Of a stretch of DNA of 64,000 bases, positions 17,281 through 24,599 are shown one piece after another. The DNA comes from GCA-2862585 sp965277895 (GTDB lineage: Bacteria > Bacteroidota > Bacteroidia > Flavobacteriales > UBA7312): positions 1,674,001 through 1,738,000 of the forward strand of contig CBDIDR010000001.1 of NCBI GenBank assembly GCA_965277895.1. The letters run 5' to 3'. The position numbers and the translations under genes were made by a program. How positions within the stretch are numbered: the first letter of the stretch is position 1; each line of letters opens with the position of its first letter. The notes beneath the pieces were generated by a model, which was given only the letters and a program-made list of their open reading frames with translations, was not told the DNA's origin and ran no database searches.

Positions 17281-18545
17281 TGAGTATTTCCGAAAACGAT
17301 AAAAAGTACGTTTGGCATCCTTTCACTCAAATGAAAACTGCACCTACTCCAATCCCAATTGTAAAAGGAAAAGGTAGTCTATTAATTGATGAAAATGGAA
17401 AGGAATATATTGATGCTATCTCTTCTTGGTGGGTAAATATTCATGGACACGCTCACCCATATATTGCAGAAAAAATAAGTAAACAACTTCTAGAACTAGA
17501 GCATGTATTATTTGCTGGGTTTACGCATAAACCTGCAACCGACTTGTGTGAAAAACTAAGTCGCCATTTACCGGCTAATCAGCATAAGTTTTTCTTCTCT
17601 GGCGATGGCTCATCTGCAGTTGAGATAGCCTTAAAAATGAGTATCCAATATTGGAAAAATAAAGGCGAAAAAAGACAGCGAATACTTGCACTTGAAGGTG
17701 GTTACCATGGCGAAACTTTTGGTGCAATGTCAGCAGGAGCAAAGAGTATATTTTCACAACCATTTGAGGATTATTTGTTTTCAGTAAATCATTTGCCCTT
17801 TCCTTCAGATGAAGAAAAAACCCTATCAGCTCTAAAACAAGAACTGGAAAATGGAAATGTAGCTTGTTTTATTTTCGAACCTCTAGTTCAAGGTGCTTCT
17901 GGAATGAGAATGTATTCTAAAACAACTCTGGATAAAATGATAAGGCTTTGCAAAGAATATAATGTTCTTTGTATTGCTGATGAAGTGATGACTGGCTTTG
18001 GAAGAACAGGAACAATTTTCGCTTGTAACCAACTAAAAGAAGATGTGGATTTTATGTGTTTATCCAAGAGTCTTACTGGCGGCACACTCCCCCTATCCAT
18101 AACAACTTGTTCTGATAAAATTTACTCATCGTTTTTAGGAGATACACTTAGCAAAGCATTTTTACACGGACATTCTTTTACCGCTAACCCCATTGGTTGC
18201 ACAGCAGCTATAGCAAGTTTAGAGCTTCTTGAAAAAGAAGAATGTCAAAAAAGTATAGCTCATATTTCAGAGCAACACAAAGCCTTTGCTTCAACTATAC
18301 AACATCATCCAATGCTAAAAAACATCAGACAAACTGGGACTATTCTTGCAATGGATATACATAGCTCCGAAACAGGCTATTCGAGCAATATAAAAGATAT
18401 GCTTTACAATCATTTTATTGAAAATGGAGTTATCTTTCGCCCTCTAGGGAATGTAATTTATATTATACCGCCCTACTGCATCAAAGATTCTGAATTAAAA
18501 AAGGTTTATAAAAGCATTCTTTCGGCATTAGAAAAAGTCGAATAG
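17280..18545 (+). CDS. bioA: Adenosylmethionine-8-amino-7-oxononanoate aminotransferase
   Basis: PLP transaminase that uses SAM as amino donor to make 7,8-diaminopelargonic acid. Seen: VWHPFTQM (typical N-terminus), ISSWWVNIHGHAHP, FFSGDGSSAVEIALKM, LEGGYHGETFGAMS, IADEVMTGFGRTG, and LSKSLTGG with PLP Lys at about 263. 421 residues. It depends on SAM, made by metK elsewhere in the window. Third gene of the tight bioFDA group. Confidence 0.96.
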   Translation: MSISENDKKYVWHPFTQMKTAPTPIPIVKGKGSLLIDENGKEYIDAISSWWVNIHGHAHPYIAEKISKQLLELEHVLFAGFTHKPATDLCEKLSRHLPANQHKFFFSGDGSSAVEIALKMSIQYWKNKGEKRQRILALEGGYHGETFGAMSAGAKSIFSQPFEDYLFSVNHLPFPSDEEKTLSALKQELENGNVACFIFEPLVQGASGMRMYSKTTLDKMIRLCKEYNVLCIADEVMTGFGRTGTIFACNQLKEDVDFMCLSKSLTGGTLPLSITTCSDKIYSSFLGDTLSKAFLHGHSFTANPIGCTAAIASLELLEKEECQKSIAHISEQHKAFASTIQHHPMLKNIRQTGTILAMDIHSSETGYSSNIKDMLYNHFIENGVIFRPLGNVIYIIPPYCIKDSELKKVYKSILSALEKVE

Positions 18546-18548
18546 TCG

Positions 18549-18556
18549 TATCTTTG
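18549..18556 (+). promoter_or_regulatory. -7 promoter element of the biotin-cluster ketosynthase
   Basis: TATCTTTG matches TAnnTTTG and ends 4 nt before the ATG at 18561, predicting a leaderless or nearly leaderless transcript. Confidence 0.45.
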
Positions 18557-18560
18557 ACCT

Positions 18561-19727
18561 ATGCAATCTATACTTATCACATCAAAATCTAGCTTATCCG
18601 CATTAGGGCACGAAAGTGATGAGATATGGAAAAATTACCAAAGCAAATCAACTTGTTTGTCTATATGTTGCTTTAATGACATGGACACGCCAACAGGAAG
18701 GCTTCAAGAAAAAACTCAATTATTGATTGATAACCTAAGAAAAGAACATCCACACTACAGACGATTAGACAAAAGTGTATTGATGGCTATTTTAGTAGGT
18801 AGAAATTCACTGTCAAAATCTAAGTGGTCTGACCTTTCTAAAGTTGGAATTAACATGGGCTCATCAAGAGGAGCTACACAATTGTTTGAAAAGTATCACG
18901 AACATTTTATCAATTCACCAAAAAAAAGAATTTCTCCTCTTGTATCACCTACTACTACTTTAGGAAATATCTCGTCTTGGATGGCTTTTGATTTTGGAAC
19001 CAATGGAGCAACATTGACTCACTCTATTACATGCAGCACAGCACTTCATTCTATTTTAAACGCTTGTGTATGGATTAAAAGCGGCATGACTGATAAATTT
19101 ATCGCTGGGGGAACTGAAGCCCCGCTTACGGATTTTACTATTTCTCAGATGAGGGCTCTAGGCATTTATAGTAAAAACACTTCGGAATGGTATTGCAGTC
19201 CAATGAAAAAAGGAAATACTAAAAATAATATGGTTCTTGGTGAAGGAGCAAGTGCATTTTGCTTGGAGTCTGATGAAGGTCAACTACATTTGGCCAAAAT
19301 AATAGGCTTGGGCTATGCTACAGAAAAAATTGAACATCCTGCCTCTTTATCCGCAGATGCTGACTGTCTAAAAAAGAGTATGGAAATGGCTCTTATTGAT
19401 AGTGAATTAAAAACAGTTGATGCTATTGTTATGCATGCCCCCGGGACTATAAAAGGTGACCAATCAGAATACAAAGCCATTCAATCAATTTTTGGTACAC
19501 ACACTCCACATTTAATAAGCACAAAACACCAAAGCGGACATACTTTTGGGGCATCTGGCGGTCTGAGTTTAGACCTAGCCATTGAAATGCTTAATCGAAA
19601 AAGCGTCATTCAATTCCCATACGAAACAGAAGTTTATCAAGAAAAATGCACGCCAAAAACTATACTAATTAACGCCGTAGGATTTGGTGGAAATGCTGTA
19701 AGCATCATAGTTCAAAAGACAGATTAA
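18561..19727 (+). CDS. Beta-ketoacyl-ACP synthase-like protein in the biotin cluster
   Basis: 388-residue thiolase-fold condensing enzyme related to FabB/FabF. A Cys-His-His triad can be placed: C158 in HSITCSTAL, H292 in VMHAPGT (usually HGTGT) and H327 in KHQSGHTFGASG (Lys 322 also kept). GINMGSSRGA and VLGEGASAF are further family blocks. It is divergent from housekeeping FabF in the HAPGT motif and in its N-terminal third. Set between bioA and bioB, it probably helps make the pimeloyl moiety, since bioC and pimeloyl-ACP esterase genes are not seen here. That role is inferred from position only. Confidence 0.85.
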   Translation: MQSILITSKSSLSALGHESDEIWKNYQSKSTCLSICCFNDMDTPTGRLQEKTQLLIDNLRKEHPHYRRLDKSVLMAILVGRNSLSKSKWSDLSKVGINMGSSRGATQLFEKYHEHFINSPKKRISPLVSPTTTLGNISSWMAFDFGTNGATLTHSITCSTALHSILNACVWIKSGMTDKFIAGGTEAPLTDFTISQMRALGIYSKNTSEWYCSPMKKGNTKNNMVLGEGASAFCLESDEGQLHLAKIIGLGYATEKIEHPASLSADADCLKKSMEMALIDSELKTVDAIVMHAPGTIKGDQSEYKAIQSIFGTHTPHLISTKHQSGHTFGASGGLSLDLAIEMLNRKSVIQFPYETEVYQEKCTPKTILINAVGFGGNAVSIIVQKTD

Positions 19728-19731
19728 AAAC

Positions 19732-19739
19732 TATATTTG
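19732..19739 (+). promoter_or_regulatory. -7 promoter element of bioB
   Basis: TATATTTG, 19 nt upstream of the bioB ATG at 19759. bioB may thus also be transcribed separately from the genes before it. Confidence 0.5.
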
Positions 19740-19758
19740 TTATATAAATTCAACAATT

Positions 19759-20844
19759 ATGAATAATAGCTGGACAATCGAAAAGATTTTAGAAATCTAC
19801 AAAAAACCCTTAATGGAATTGGTTTTTGAAGCTGCTCAAACTCACCGTCAACATCACAATCCATTAGAAGTTCAAATTAGTACTCTTCTATCCATTAAAA
19901 CTGGTGGATGCTCGGAAGACTGCGGCTATTGTCCACAAGCAGCAAGGTATCATACGGATATTGAAACTAACGACCTAATGAGTGTTTCTCAGGTTAAGGC
20001 TCAAGCTTTAAGAGCAAAAGCCAATGGTTCATCGCGATTATGCATGGGAGCTGCATGGAGAAATATTCAAAATAATGAAGAATTTGACCAAGTGCTCGAA
20101 ATGGTACAGACTGTTAATGGACTTGACATGGAAGTGTGCTGTACTTTAGGAATGATGACTGAAGAACAAGCCAAACGACTAGCTGATGCTGGACTGTACG
20201 CTTACAACCATAACTTAGATACTTCAGAAGAGCACTATAAAGAAATTATCTCAACTCGAGAATTTAACGATAGAGTTAAAACAATTGAAAATGCTTCAAA
20301 AGCGGGTATTAGCGTTTGCTCTGGCGGAATTATTGGAATGGGCGAAACAGCCGAGGATAGATGCGGTATGCTATTGACACTTGCTAATATGAATCCACAA
20401 CCAAAATCAGTTCCGATTAATGCATTAGTAGCCGTTGAAGGTACACCTTTGGAAGACCAAGAAACTATATCTATATGGGAAATGGTTCGTATGGTAGCTA
20501 CTACACGAATTGTTATGCCTAAATCTGTTGTTAGGCTATCAGCTGGAAGAACAGAAATGTCTGACGAAGGACAAGCACTATGTTTTATGGCAGGAGCTTC
20601 ATCAATTTTTGCTGGTGACAAACTACTTACTACGCCAAATCCTGACATTAATCAAGACATGAAACTCTTTGATATTTTAGGTATCACTCCAAAAGCACCT
20701 TTTGTAGATGGCGACCAACCTGTTACTAATGACAACTACAAAAAGTGTCTTTCAACAAAAGGAAATGTAAAGTGGAATAGACCTACACACACCATTGAAC
20801 GAAACGAAAAAGCTAAAGAAAAAGCCAAAGTACTAAGAAGTTAA
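19759..20844 (+). CDS. bioB: Biotin synthase
   Basis: Radical-SAM enzyme that inserts sulfur into dethiobiotin. The 4Fe-4S cysteines are C51, C55 and C58 in GGCSEDCGYCPQ. Other blocks: CMGAAWRN, YNHNLDTSEEHY, CSGGIIGMGE, RLSAGR and FMAGASSIFAGDKLLTTPNP. 361 residues, full length. Last gene of the biotin cluster. Confidence 0.98.
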   Translation: MNNSWTIEKILEIYKKPLMELVFEAAQTHRQHHNPLEVQISTLLSIKTGGCSEDCGYCPQAARYHTDIETNDLMSVSQVKAQALRAKANGSSRLCMGAAWRNIQNNEEFDQVLEMVQTVNGLDMEVCCTLGMMTEEQAKRLADAGLYAYNHNLDTSEEHYKEIISTREFNDRVKTIENASKAGISVCSGGIIGMGETAEDRCGMLLTLANMNPQPKSVPINALVAVEGTPLEDQETISIWEMVRMVATTRIVMPKSVVRLSAGRTEMSDEGQALCFMAGASSIFAGDKLLTTPNPDINQDMKLFDILGITPKAPFVDGDQPVTNDNYKKCLSTKGNVKWNRPTHTIERNEKAKEKAKVLRS

Positions 20845-20859
20845 AATAAGCTAGCTATT

Positions 20860-21267
20860 CTAGAATAAGGATGCTGGCTCAATTAAAAGGTCTCTTTCTC
20901 TCAAAAAGTTTTTTAATTTGACATTATCTTCTTCCTCCATAAAGTGAACTCCAACAAAAAAGCGACATTGCTTTAGTTTAAATATATAGTGTTCATCATT
21001 TAGGATAACCTCCTTTAAATCTCTTTCTTTAAATGAAGTAAACAAATTTGATGTAGTCCAAATTCTACCGTTTTTTATTTTTAGATACGGCTTATATGTT
21101 GCCCATATCAACAAACTATAATAAATAATTGAAATTATATGAAAAACGAAACACACCTCTAGCTTAAGAAAAGTAAAAATAAAGATATAAATCAATGCCA
21201 CTGAACCTAAAATAATAGACCACCAAAATCTATATGCTTTAGAATAAAAAATAATGATTTCATTCAT
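20860..21267 (-). CDS. Small membrane protein with PH-like domain
   Basis: 135 residues, unrecognised. Two hydrophobic segments at about 13-34 and 38-55 are followed by a soluble C-terminal half, LKIKNGRIWTTSNLF..., that resembles a bacterial PH-like beta domain. It lies 10 bp after the next gene on the same strand, which has the same layout. The two are probably old paralogues and co-transcribed. Convergent with bioB. No function can be assigned. Confidence 0.7.
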   Translation of the reverse strand: MNEIIIFYSKAYRFWWSIILGSVALIYIFIFTFLKLEVCFVFHIISIIYYSLLIWATYKPYLKIKNGRIWTTSNLFTSFKERDLKEVILNDEHYIFKLKQCRFFVGVHFMEEEDNVKLKNFLRERDLLIEPASLF

Positions 21268-21277
21268 TTTAGCTCAA

Positions 21278-21640
21278 CTATTTAGAATTGAAGTATTCAA
21301 CTAATTCTAAACTTGATTTTTCATCAAATAAAAACTTATTCACCACCATTTTTTGTTTCTGACCGATAAGAGTTATTGTTTTACCTTCATCTATAATTTC
21401 TTCGATCTTATCTAAAGATATTGTTGTGGAATTAAACGAATGTTGATGTACTTTACCATTAGTAATCGACAATGCTGGATAGTTTAAATACATAACATAG
21501 ATATATGCCATATTGAAAAAAAACATCAATAAAATTAATGATTGCATTGACATAAGAAATGCTAATAAGAAAGCTAATGTGAAAAGTAGAAATACCATTC
21601 GAAAACGAATAGAGTATTTAATAGAAAAAGAGTCTTTCAT
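21278..21640 (-). CDS. Small membrane protein with PH-like domain, paralogue-like
   Basis: 120 residues. Two hydrophobic segments at about 13-30 and 33-50, then a beta-rich C-terminus (LSITNGKVHQHSFNSTTISLDKIEEI). It has the same architecture and topology as the protein encoded at 20860, including an NGK/NGR turn at the start of the soluble part. Possibly a membrane-anchored PH-like sensor; unproven. Upstream is the MazG-like gene on the same strand. Confidence 0.7.
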   Translation of the reverse strand: MKDSFSIKYSIRFRMVFLLFTLAFLLAFLMSMQSLILLMFFFNMAYIYVMYLNYPALSITNGKVHQHSFNSTTISLDKIEEIIDEGKTITLIGQKQKMVVNKFLFDEKSSLELVEYFNSK

Positions 21641-21682
21641 GTCTTCAGTGTTTAAGGGAAATACACTTCAAAGATAACCAAA

Positions 21683-22006
21683 TTATTTCAACTTAGAATT
21701 CCCTTTATGGCGGTCAGCATCTCTATCAGTTTTTATTTTTAGTTTTCTTTGAAAAGCCTCTTGCAAATTAGTGTTAGTTTGATTTGCCAAACATAAGACA
21801 ACAAAAAGAACATCTGCTAATTCTTCTCCCAATTCAGTATTATCACTTTCTTTAAAAGATTGCTCACCATACCTGCGTGCAATAATTCTGGATACCTCTC
21901 CCACCTCTTCAGTAAGAATAGCCATATTAGTTAGCTCGTTGAAATAACGAACACCGTATTTTTTAATCCATTCATCGACTTGTTTTTGTAATTGTTCTAT
22001 TGGCAT
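21683..22006 (-). CDS. MazG-like nucleotide pyrophosphohydrolase
   Basis: 107 residues, all-alpha NTP-PPase. The metal-binding pattern EExxE...ExxD is visible: TEEVGEVSRIIARR, then LGEELADVLFVVLCLAN. It probably hydrolyses non-canonical or excess NTPs in the cytoplasm. The start overlaps the dtd stop by 1 bp, in an operon rsgA-dtd-this gene. Confidence 0.88.
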   Translation of the reverse strand: MPIEQLQKQVDEWIKKYGVRYFNELTNMAILTEEVGEVSRIIARRYGEQSFKESDNTELGEELADVLFVVLCLANQTNTNLQEAFQRKLKIKTDRDADRHKGNSKLK

Positions 22007-22458
22007 TATACTTTGTTTTTTGAATCAATTAGTATTGTAACAGGTCCATCATTACACAGGCTGACTTGCATATCCGCTCCAAACTTACCTGTTTGAACTT
22101 CCTGCTGAGCATCTAAACTTAGGCATTTTATAAAAGTCTCGTAAAGTGGAATAGCAATTTCCGGACGAGCTGCTTCGATAAATGATGGACGATTACCTTT
22201 CTTAGTTTTGGCGTGTAAGGTAAATTGACTGACTACTAAAACCTGACCTTTCTCATCTAAAATAGACTTATTCATCTGTCCATTTTCATCCGAGAAAATT
22301 CGAAGATTAGCTATTTTATTGCTAAGCCATTTGACATCTTCCTCTGTATCATTATTCTCAATTCCTAGTAGTATAAGTAAGCCTTGTTGTATTTGACTAT
22401 AAATTTGCCCCTCAATACTAACAGAAGCTTCTAAAACTCTTTGAACAACTATTCTCAT
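22006..22458 (-). CDS. dtd: D-aminoacyl-tRNA deacylase
   Basis: Removes D-amino acids (and glycine mischarged on tRNA-Ala) from tRNAs. 150 residues, normal. Signature blocks: MRIVVQRVLEASV, VVSQFTLHA, KGNRPSF and the C-terminal NDGPVTILID, the Gly-cis-Pro substrate pocket. It overlaps rsgA by 4 bp. Confidence 0.96.
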   Translation of the reverse strand: MRIVVQRVLEASVSIEGQIYSQIQQGLLILLGIENNDTEEDVKWLSNKIANLRIFSDENGQMNKSILDEKGQVLVVSQFTLHAKTKKGNRPSFIEAARPEIAIPLYETFIKCLSLDAQQEVQTGKFGADMQVSLCNDGPVTILIDSKNKV

Positions 22459-23387
22459 TTTTCATAATGGTTTACTCTAAAGCTTTCATCATCTTGCTCA
22501 AGCATACTGATATAATTCTTGTAGCGAGAGGCAGCAACTTCACCATTCTCTAAAGCTAATTTTACGGCACAATTTGGCTCATTTAGATGTAAACAGTTAT
22601 TAAACTTACACTGAGATTTCAACTTAAAAAATTCTGTAAAATAATCGCCAAGTTCGTATTTATCCATTTCTATCAATCCAAAACCTCTAACTCCAGGTGT
22701 ATCAATAATCGAGGCACCAAAATCTAAGTCGTGCATTTCAGAAAAAGTTGTTGTATGTTGTCCCTGTTGGTGTTGTTCAGATACTTCTTGTGTCTGTATA
22801 TTTAAATTAGGCTGTAGCATGTTCAATAAGGTAGATTTGCCCACTCCAGAATGTCCTGAAATCATGTTAACCTTGCCTTTCATTATTTCCTTTACTTCTG
22901 ATAAATCATCATTAAGAGTACTTTTAGACAGACACTCGTAACCTATTTTTTCATAAACAGAACGTCTTTCTTCTAATTGAGCTAAAGTGATTTCGTCATA
23001 TAAATCGACTTTATTAAAAAATATAATCACTTCCACCCCATAAGCTTGTGCTGATACCAAAAACCTGTCTATAAAACCAGTTGATGTTTGTGGACTTTTC
23101 ATACTTACCATTAGTATAGCTTGGTCTACATTAGATGCTAAAATGTGTGTTTGCTTAGAAAGGTTAACCGATTTTCTGACTATGATATTTTTTCTATCGA
23201 ACAATTCATCTATCAGAAAAGATTCCTCCTCTTGACTCAGCTTCACCTTATCGCCTACAACGATAGGATTAGTACTTTTGATATCTTGCATACGGAACTT
23301 ACCACGAATACGGCAGTTCAATAAGTGTCCGTCATCTGTCTTGACAATGTACCAACTTCCAGTAGATTTTATGACTATTCCTAGCAT
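22455..23387 (-). CDS. rsgA: Ribosome small-subunit-dependent GTPase A
   Basis: Circularly permuted GTPase for 30S maturation (310 residues). An OB-fold at about residues 1-70 is followed by the G domain in permuted order: FFNKVDLYD (G4), SGHSGVGKSTLLN (G1) and IDTPGVRGFGL (G3). The C-terminal zinc site is CKFNNCLHLNEPNC. The first gene of a three-gene overlap operon on the minus strand; a -7 element at 23393-23400 predicts almost no leader. Confidence 0.97.
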   Translation of the reverse strand: MLGIVIKSTGSWYIVKTDDGHLLNCRIRGKFRMQDIKSTNPIVVGDKVKLSQEEESFLIDELFDRKNIIVRKSVNLSKQTHILASNVDQAILMVSMKSPQTSTGFIDRFLVSAQAYGVEVIIFFNKVDLYDEITLAQLEERRSVYEKIGYECLSKSTLNDDLSEVKEIMKGKVNMISGHSGVGKSTLLNMLQPNLNIQTQEVSEQHQQGQHTTTFSEMHDLDFGASIIDTPGVRGFGLIEMDKYELGDYFTEFFKLKSQCKFNNCLHLNEPNCAVKLALENGEVAASRYKNYISMLEQDDESFRVNHYEK

Positions 23388-23392
23388 TTCGA

Positions 23393-23400
23393 CAAATATA
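23393..23400 (-). promoter_or_regulatory. -7 promoter element of rsgA
   Basis: TATATTTG on the minus strand, 5 nt before the rsgA ATG at 23387. It is a strong match to TAnnTTTG and implies a leaderless or nearly leaderless mRNA. Confidence 0.5.
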
Positions 23401-23451
23401 CGATGATTTAAAAGAGTATAGGAATCTCTATTTCTTTACTATCTTCGCAGT

Positions 23452-24147
23452 ATGTCTATTGAAGTTAAAGAGGTAAGTAAATATTATGGGGAACAAGCTG
23501 CCCTAGATTCGGTTTCATTTGAGGTAAAAAAAGGGGAAATAGTTGGTTTTCTTGGTCCTAATGGTGCTGGAAAATCTACTTTAATGAAAATTATTACCAC
23601 CTACTTGAATGCTGACAAAGGACAAGTAAACGTATGCTCTGAAAATGTAGAAGAAAATACTATTTCAATACGTGAGAAAGTAGGCTATTTAGCTGAGCAC
23701 AATCCTCTTTATTTAGAGTTGTACATCAAAGAATACCTCTCTTTTATAGCTGACACTTACGGATGCTCTAAAGAACGCATCAATGAGATGATTGATTTGA
23801 CTGGCTTAACTCCCGAACAGCACAAGAAAATTGGGGAATTATCTAAAGGTTACAGACAGAGAGTAGGTCTGGCAGCTGCCTTAATTCATAATCCTGAAGT
23901 ACTCATTTTGGACGAGCCTACTACTGGACTAGACCCTAATCAATTAGTTGAAATAAGAAACCTTATCAGAGAAAGTGGAAAGGATAAAACCGTAATGCTT
24001 TCGACACATATTATGCAAGAGGTTGAAAAAATGTGTAATCGTGTTATCATCATCAACAAAGGTAAAATAGTAGCTGATGAAATGTTATCCTCACTTAAAG
24101 AAAAGAAAGTGGACTTAGAGTCATACTTTCAAAAGCTTACGGCTTAA
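23452..24147 (+). CDS. gldA: ABC transporter ATPase, GldA-like short form
   Basis: 231-residue ABC ATPase: Walker A GPNGAGKST (35-43), signature LSKGYRQRVGLA, Walker B VLILDEPTTGLDPNQ, and the H-loop STHIMQEVE. The sequence tracks GldA of the gliding-motility/T9SS-linked ABC transporter closely. GldA proteins are usually near 300 residues; this one lacks about 65 residues after GKIVADEML but keeps a C-terminal end of GldA type (DLESYFQKLT). It is therefore a naturally short form, not a broken 3' end. No gldF/gldG genes are adjacent. Its stop overlaps the stop of a minus-strand methionine synthase remnant. Confidence 0.85.
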   Translation: MSIEVKEVSKYYGEQAALDSVSFEVKKGEIVGFLGPNGAGKSTLMKIITTYLNADKGQVNVCSENVEENTISIREKVGYLAEHNPLYLELYIKEYLSFIADTYGCSKERINEMIDLTGLTPEQHKKIGELSKGYRQRVGLAAALIHNPEVLILDEPTTGLDPNQLVEIRNLIRESGKDKTVMLSTHIMQEVEKMCNRVIIINKGKIVADEMLSSLKEKKVDLESYFQKLTA

Positions 24148-24248
24148 AATAGTTCAGAAGCTATCTTATATATATTATCTGAATTACCCATAGCACCGTC
24201 TAAAACAAGTATTCGTTTTTGGAGTAAATTTTCTAGAGTAAATTCCAT
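24144..24248 (-). pseudogene. metH: N-terminal remnant of cobalamin-dependent methionine synthase (34 codons)
   Basis: An ATG at 24248 opens a 34-codon frame with the peptide MEFTLENLLQKRILVLDGAMG followed by 13 unrelated residues and a TAA. The block RILVLDGAMG is the hallmark start of the homocysteine-binding domain of MetH (usually RILVLDGAMGTMIQ). Similarity ends right after DGAMG, so the rest of the gene (over 300 codons even for a split MetH) has been lost here. An intact SAM-I riboswitch and promoter lie directly upstream in the right orientation, where a real metH would have them. The frame ends tail-to-tail with gldA (4-bp overlap). An assembly error is the main alternative. Confidence 0.75.
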
Positions 24249-24255
24249 AATTTAA

Positions 24256-24276
24256 GTTATTTAACCTTTAAATAAC
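24256..24276 (-). promoter_or_regulatory. Hairpin between SAM-I aptamer and metH remnant start
   Basis: A perfect 9-bp stem: on the minus strand GTTATTTAA, loop AGG, TTAAATAAC. It lies 7 nt before the ATG at 24248. There is no T tract, so it is better placed to mask the translation start than to terminate transcription. Likely part of the riboswitch expression platform. Confidence 0.5.
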
Positions 24277-24311
24277 CTATCTTGAAAGAAGTGAAAATGG
24301 AATTGATTTTT

Positions 24312-24410
24312 CTCATCTACCTTCGAATCAATCGAAGTGGGAGTTAGCACCCTGCAAGTCAGGGTTGCTAAGACGTCATCGGGCCCAATCCCTCAGTCTT
24401 TCTTGATAAG
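24312..24410 (-). promoter_or_regulatory. SAM-I (S-box) riboswitch
   Basis: On the minus strand, P1 CTTATC (24405-24410) pairs with GATGAG (24312-24317). Between them, in order: CAAGAAAG, GAGGGATTGGGCCCGATGA, TTAGCAACCC, GGGTGCTAACTCCCAC, and a P4 hairpin CTTCGA/TCGAAG. All conserved S-box elements are present, including the kink-turn and the SAM-contacting GCAACC and GTGCTAA blocks. It leads only into the 34-codon metH remnant. Confidence 0.93.
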
Positions 24411-24416
24411 TTATCA

Positions 24417-24424
24417 CAAAGGTA
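24417..24424 (-). promoter_or_regulatory. Promoter of the orphan SAM-I leader
   Basis: Minus-strand TACCTTTG with TTG at 24446-24448 and a 21-nt spacer: both promoter elements are intact. The predicted transcript start, about 24411, coincides with the 5' end of the aptamer. Confidence 0.65.
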
Positions 24425-24471
24425 AGTCGAAAATAATTTAGAATGCAAAAAAATTAATGAATTTATTTTTC

Positions 24472-24479
24472 TAATTTTG
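24472..24479 (+). promoter_or_regulatory. -7 promoter element of metK
   Basis: TAATTTTG matches TAnnTTTG. Transcription would start near 24485, giving metK a leader of about 115 nt that begins with the SAM-II-like element. No clear TTG at the -33 position. Confidence 0.5.
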
Positions 24480-24485
24480 CTGACG

Positions 24486-24548
24486 ATTTAACAAGTGGAC
24501 AAATTTGGCTGATTGCAACCACTCCAAAAATGCTAAAACAGGAATGAC
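24486..24548 (+). promoter_or_regulatory. Candidate SAM-II-like riboswitch in the metK leader
   Basis: AGTGG (24494-24498) can pair with CCACT (24519-24523). The enclosed loop ends in ATTGCAA immediately before the 3' strand of the stem, and the tail has an A-rich stretch then TGCTAAAA and CAGG. This order matches the SAM-II core (loop ending ATTGCAA, tail with GCTAAAA before a G-rich end). The loop is about 20 nt, nearest to long-loop SAM-II variants; GATTTAAC lies before the stem and not inside it. Position before metK supports SAM sensing. I could not fold a convincing pseudoknot by hand. Confidence 0.5.
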
Positions 24549-24599
24549 TTCGCATCGGCTATTTTCACTTGAATTTATTAATACAAACACTCATAGAAA

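Noticed and set aside
23452..24147. gldA truncated at its 3' end by the same deletion that removed metH
   Set aside because: The protein keeps the typical C-terminal tail (DLESYFQKLT) just before its stop, so the shortness comes from an internal absence and not from a broken end.
24148..24190. TTCAGA/TCTGAA inverted repeat as a terminator for gldA
   Set aside because: The stem is short, interrupted and lacks a T tract; too weak to annotate.
24504..24528. TTTGG/CCAAA pseudoknot in the metK leader
   Set aside because: The pairing is possible on paper, but with no bases left to cross the first stem the geometry is unlikely; not used as evidence.
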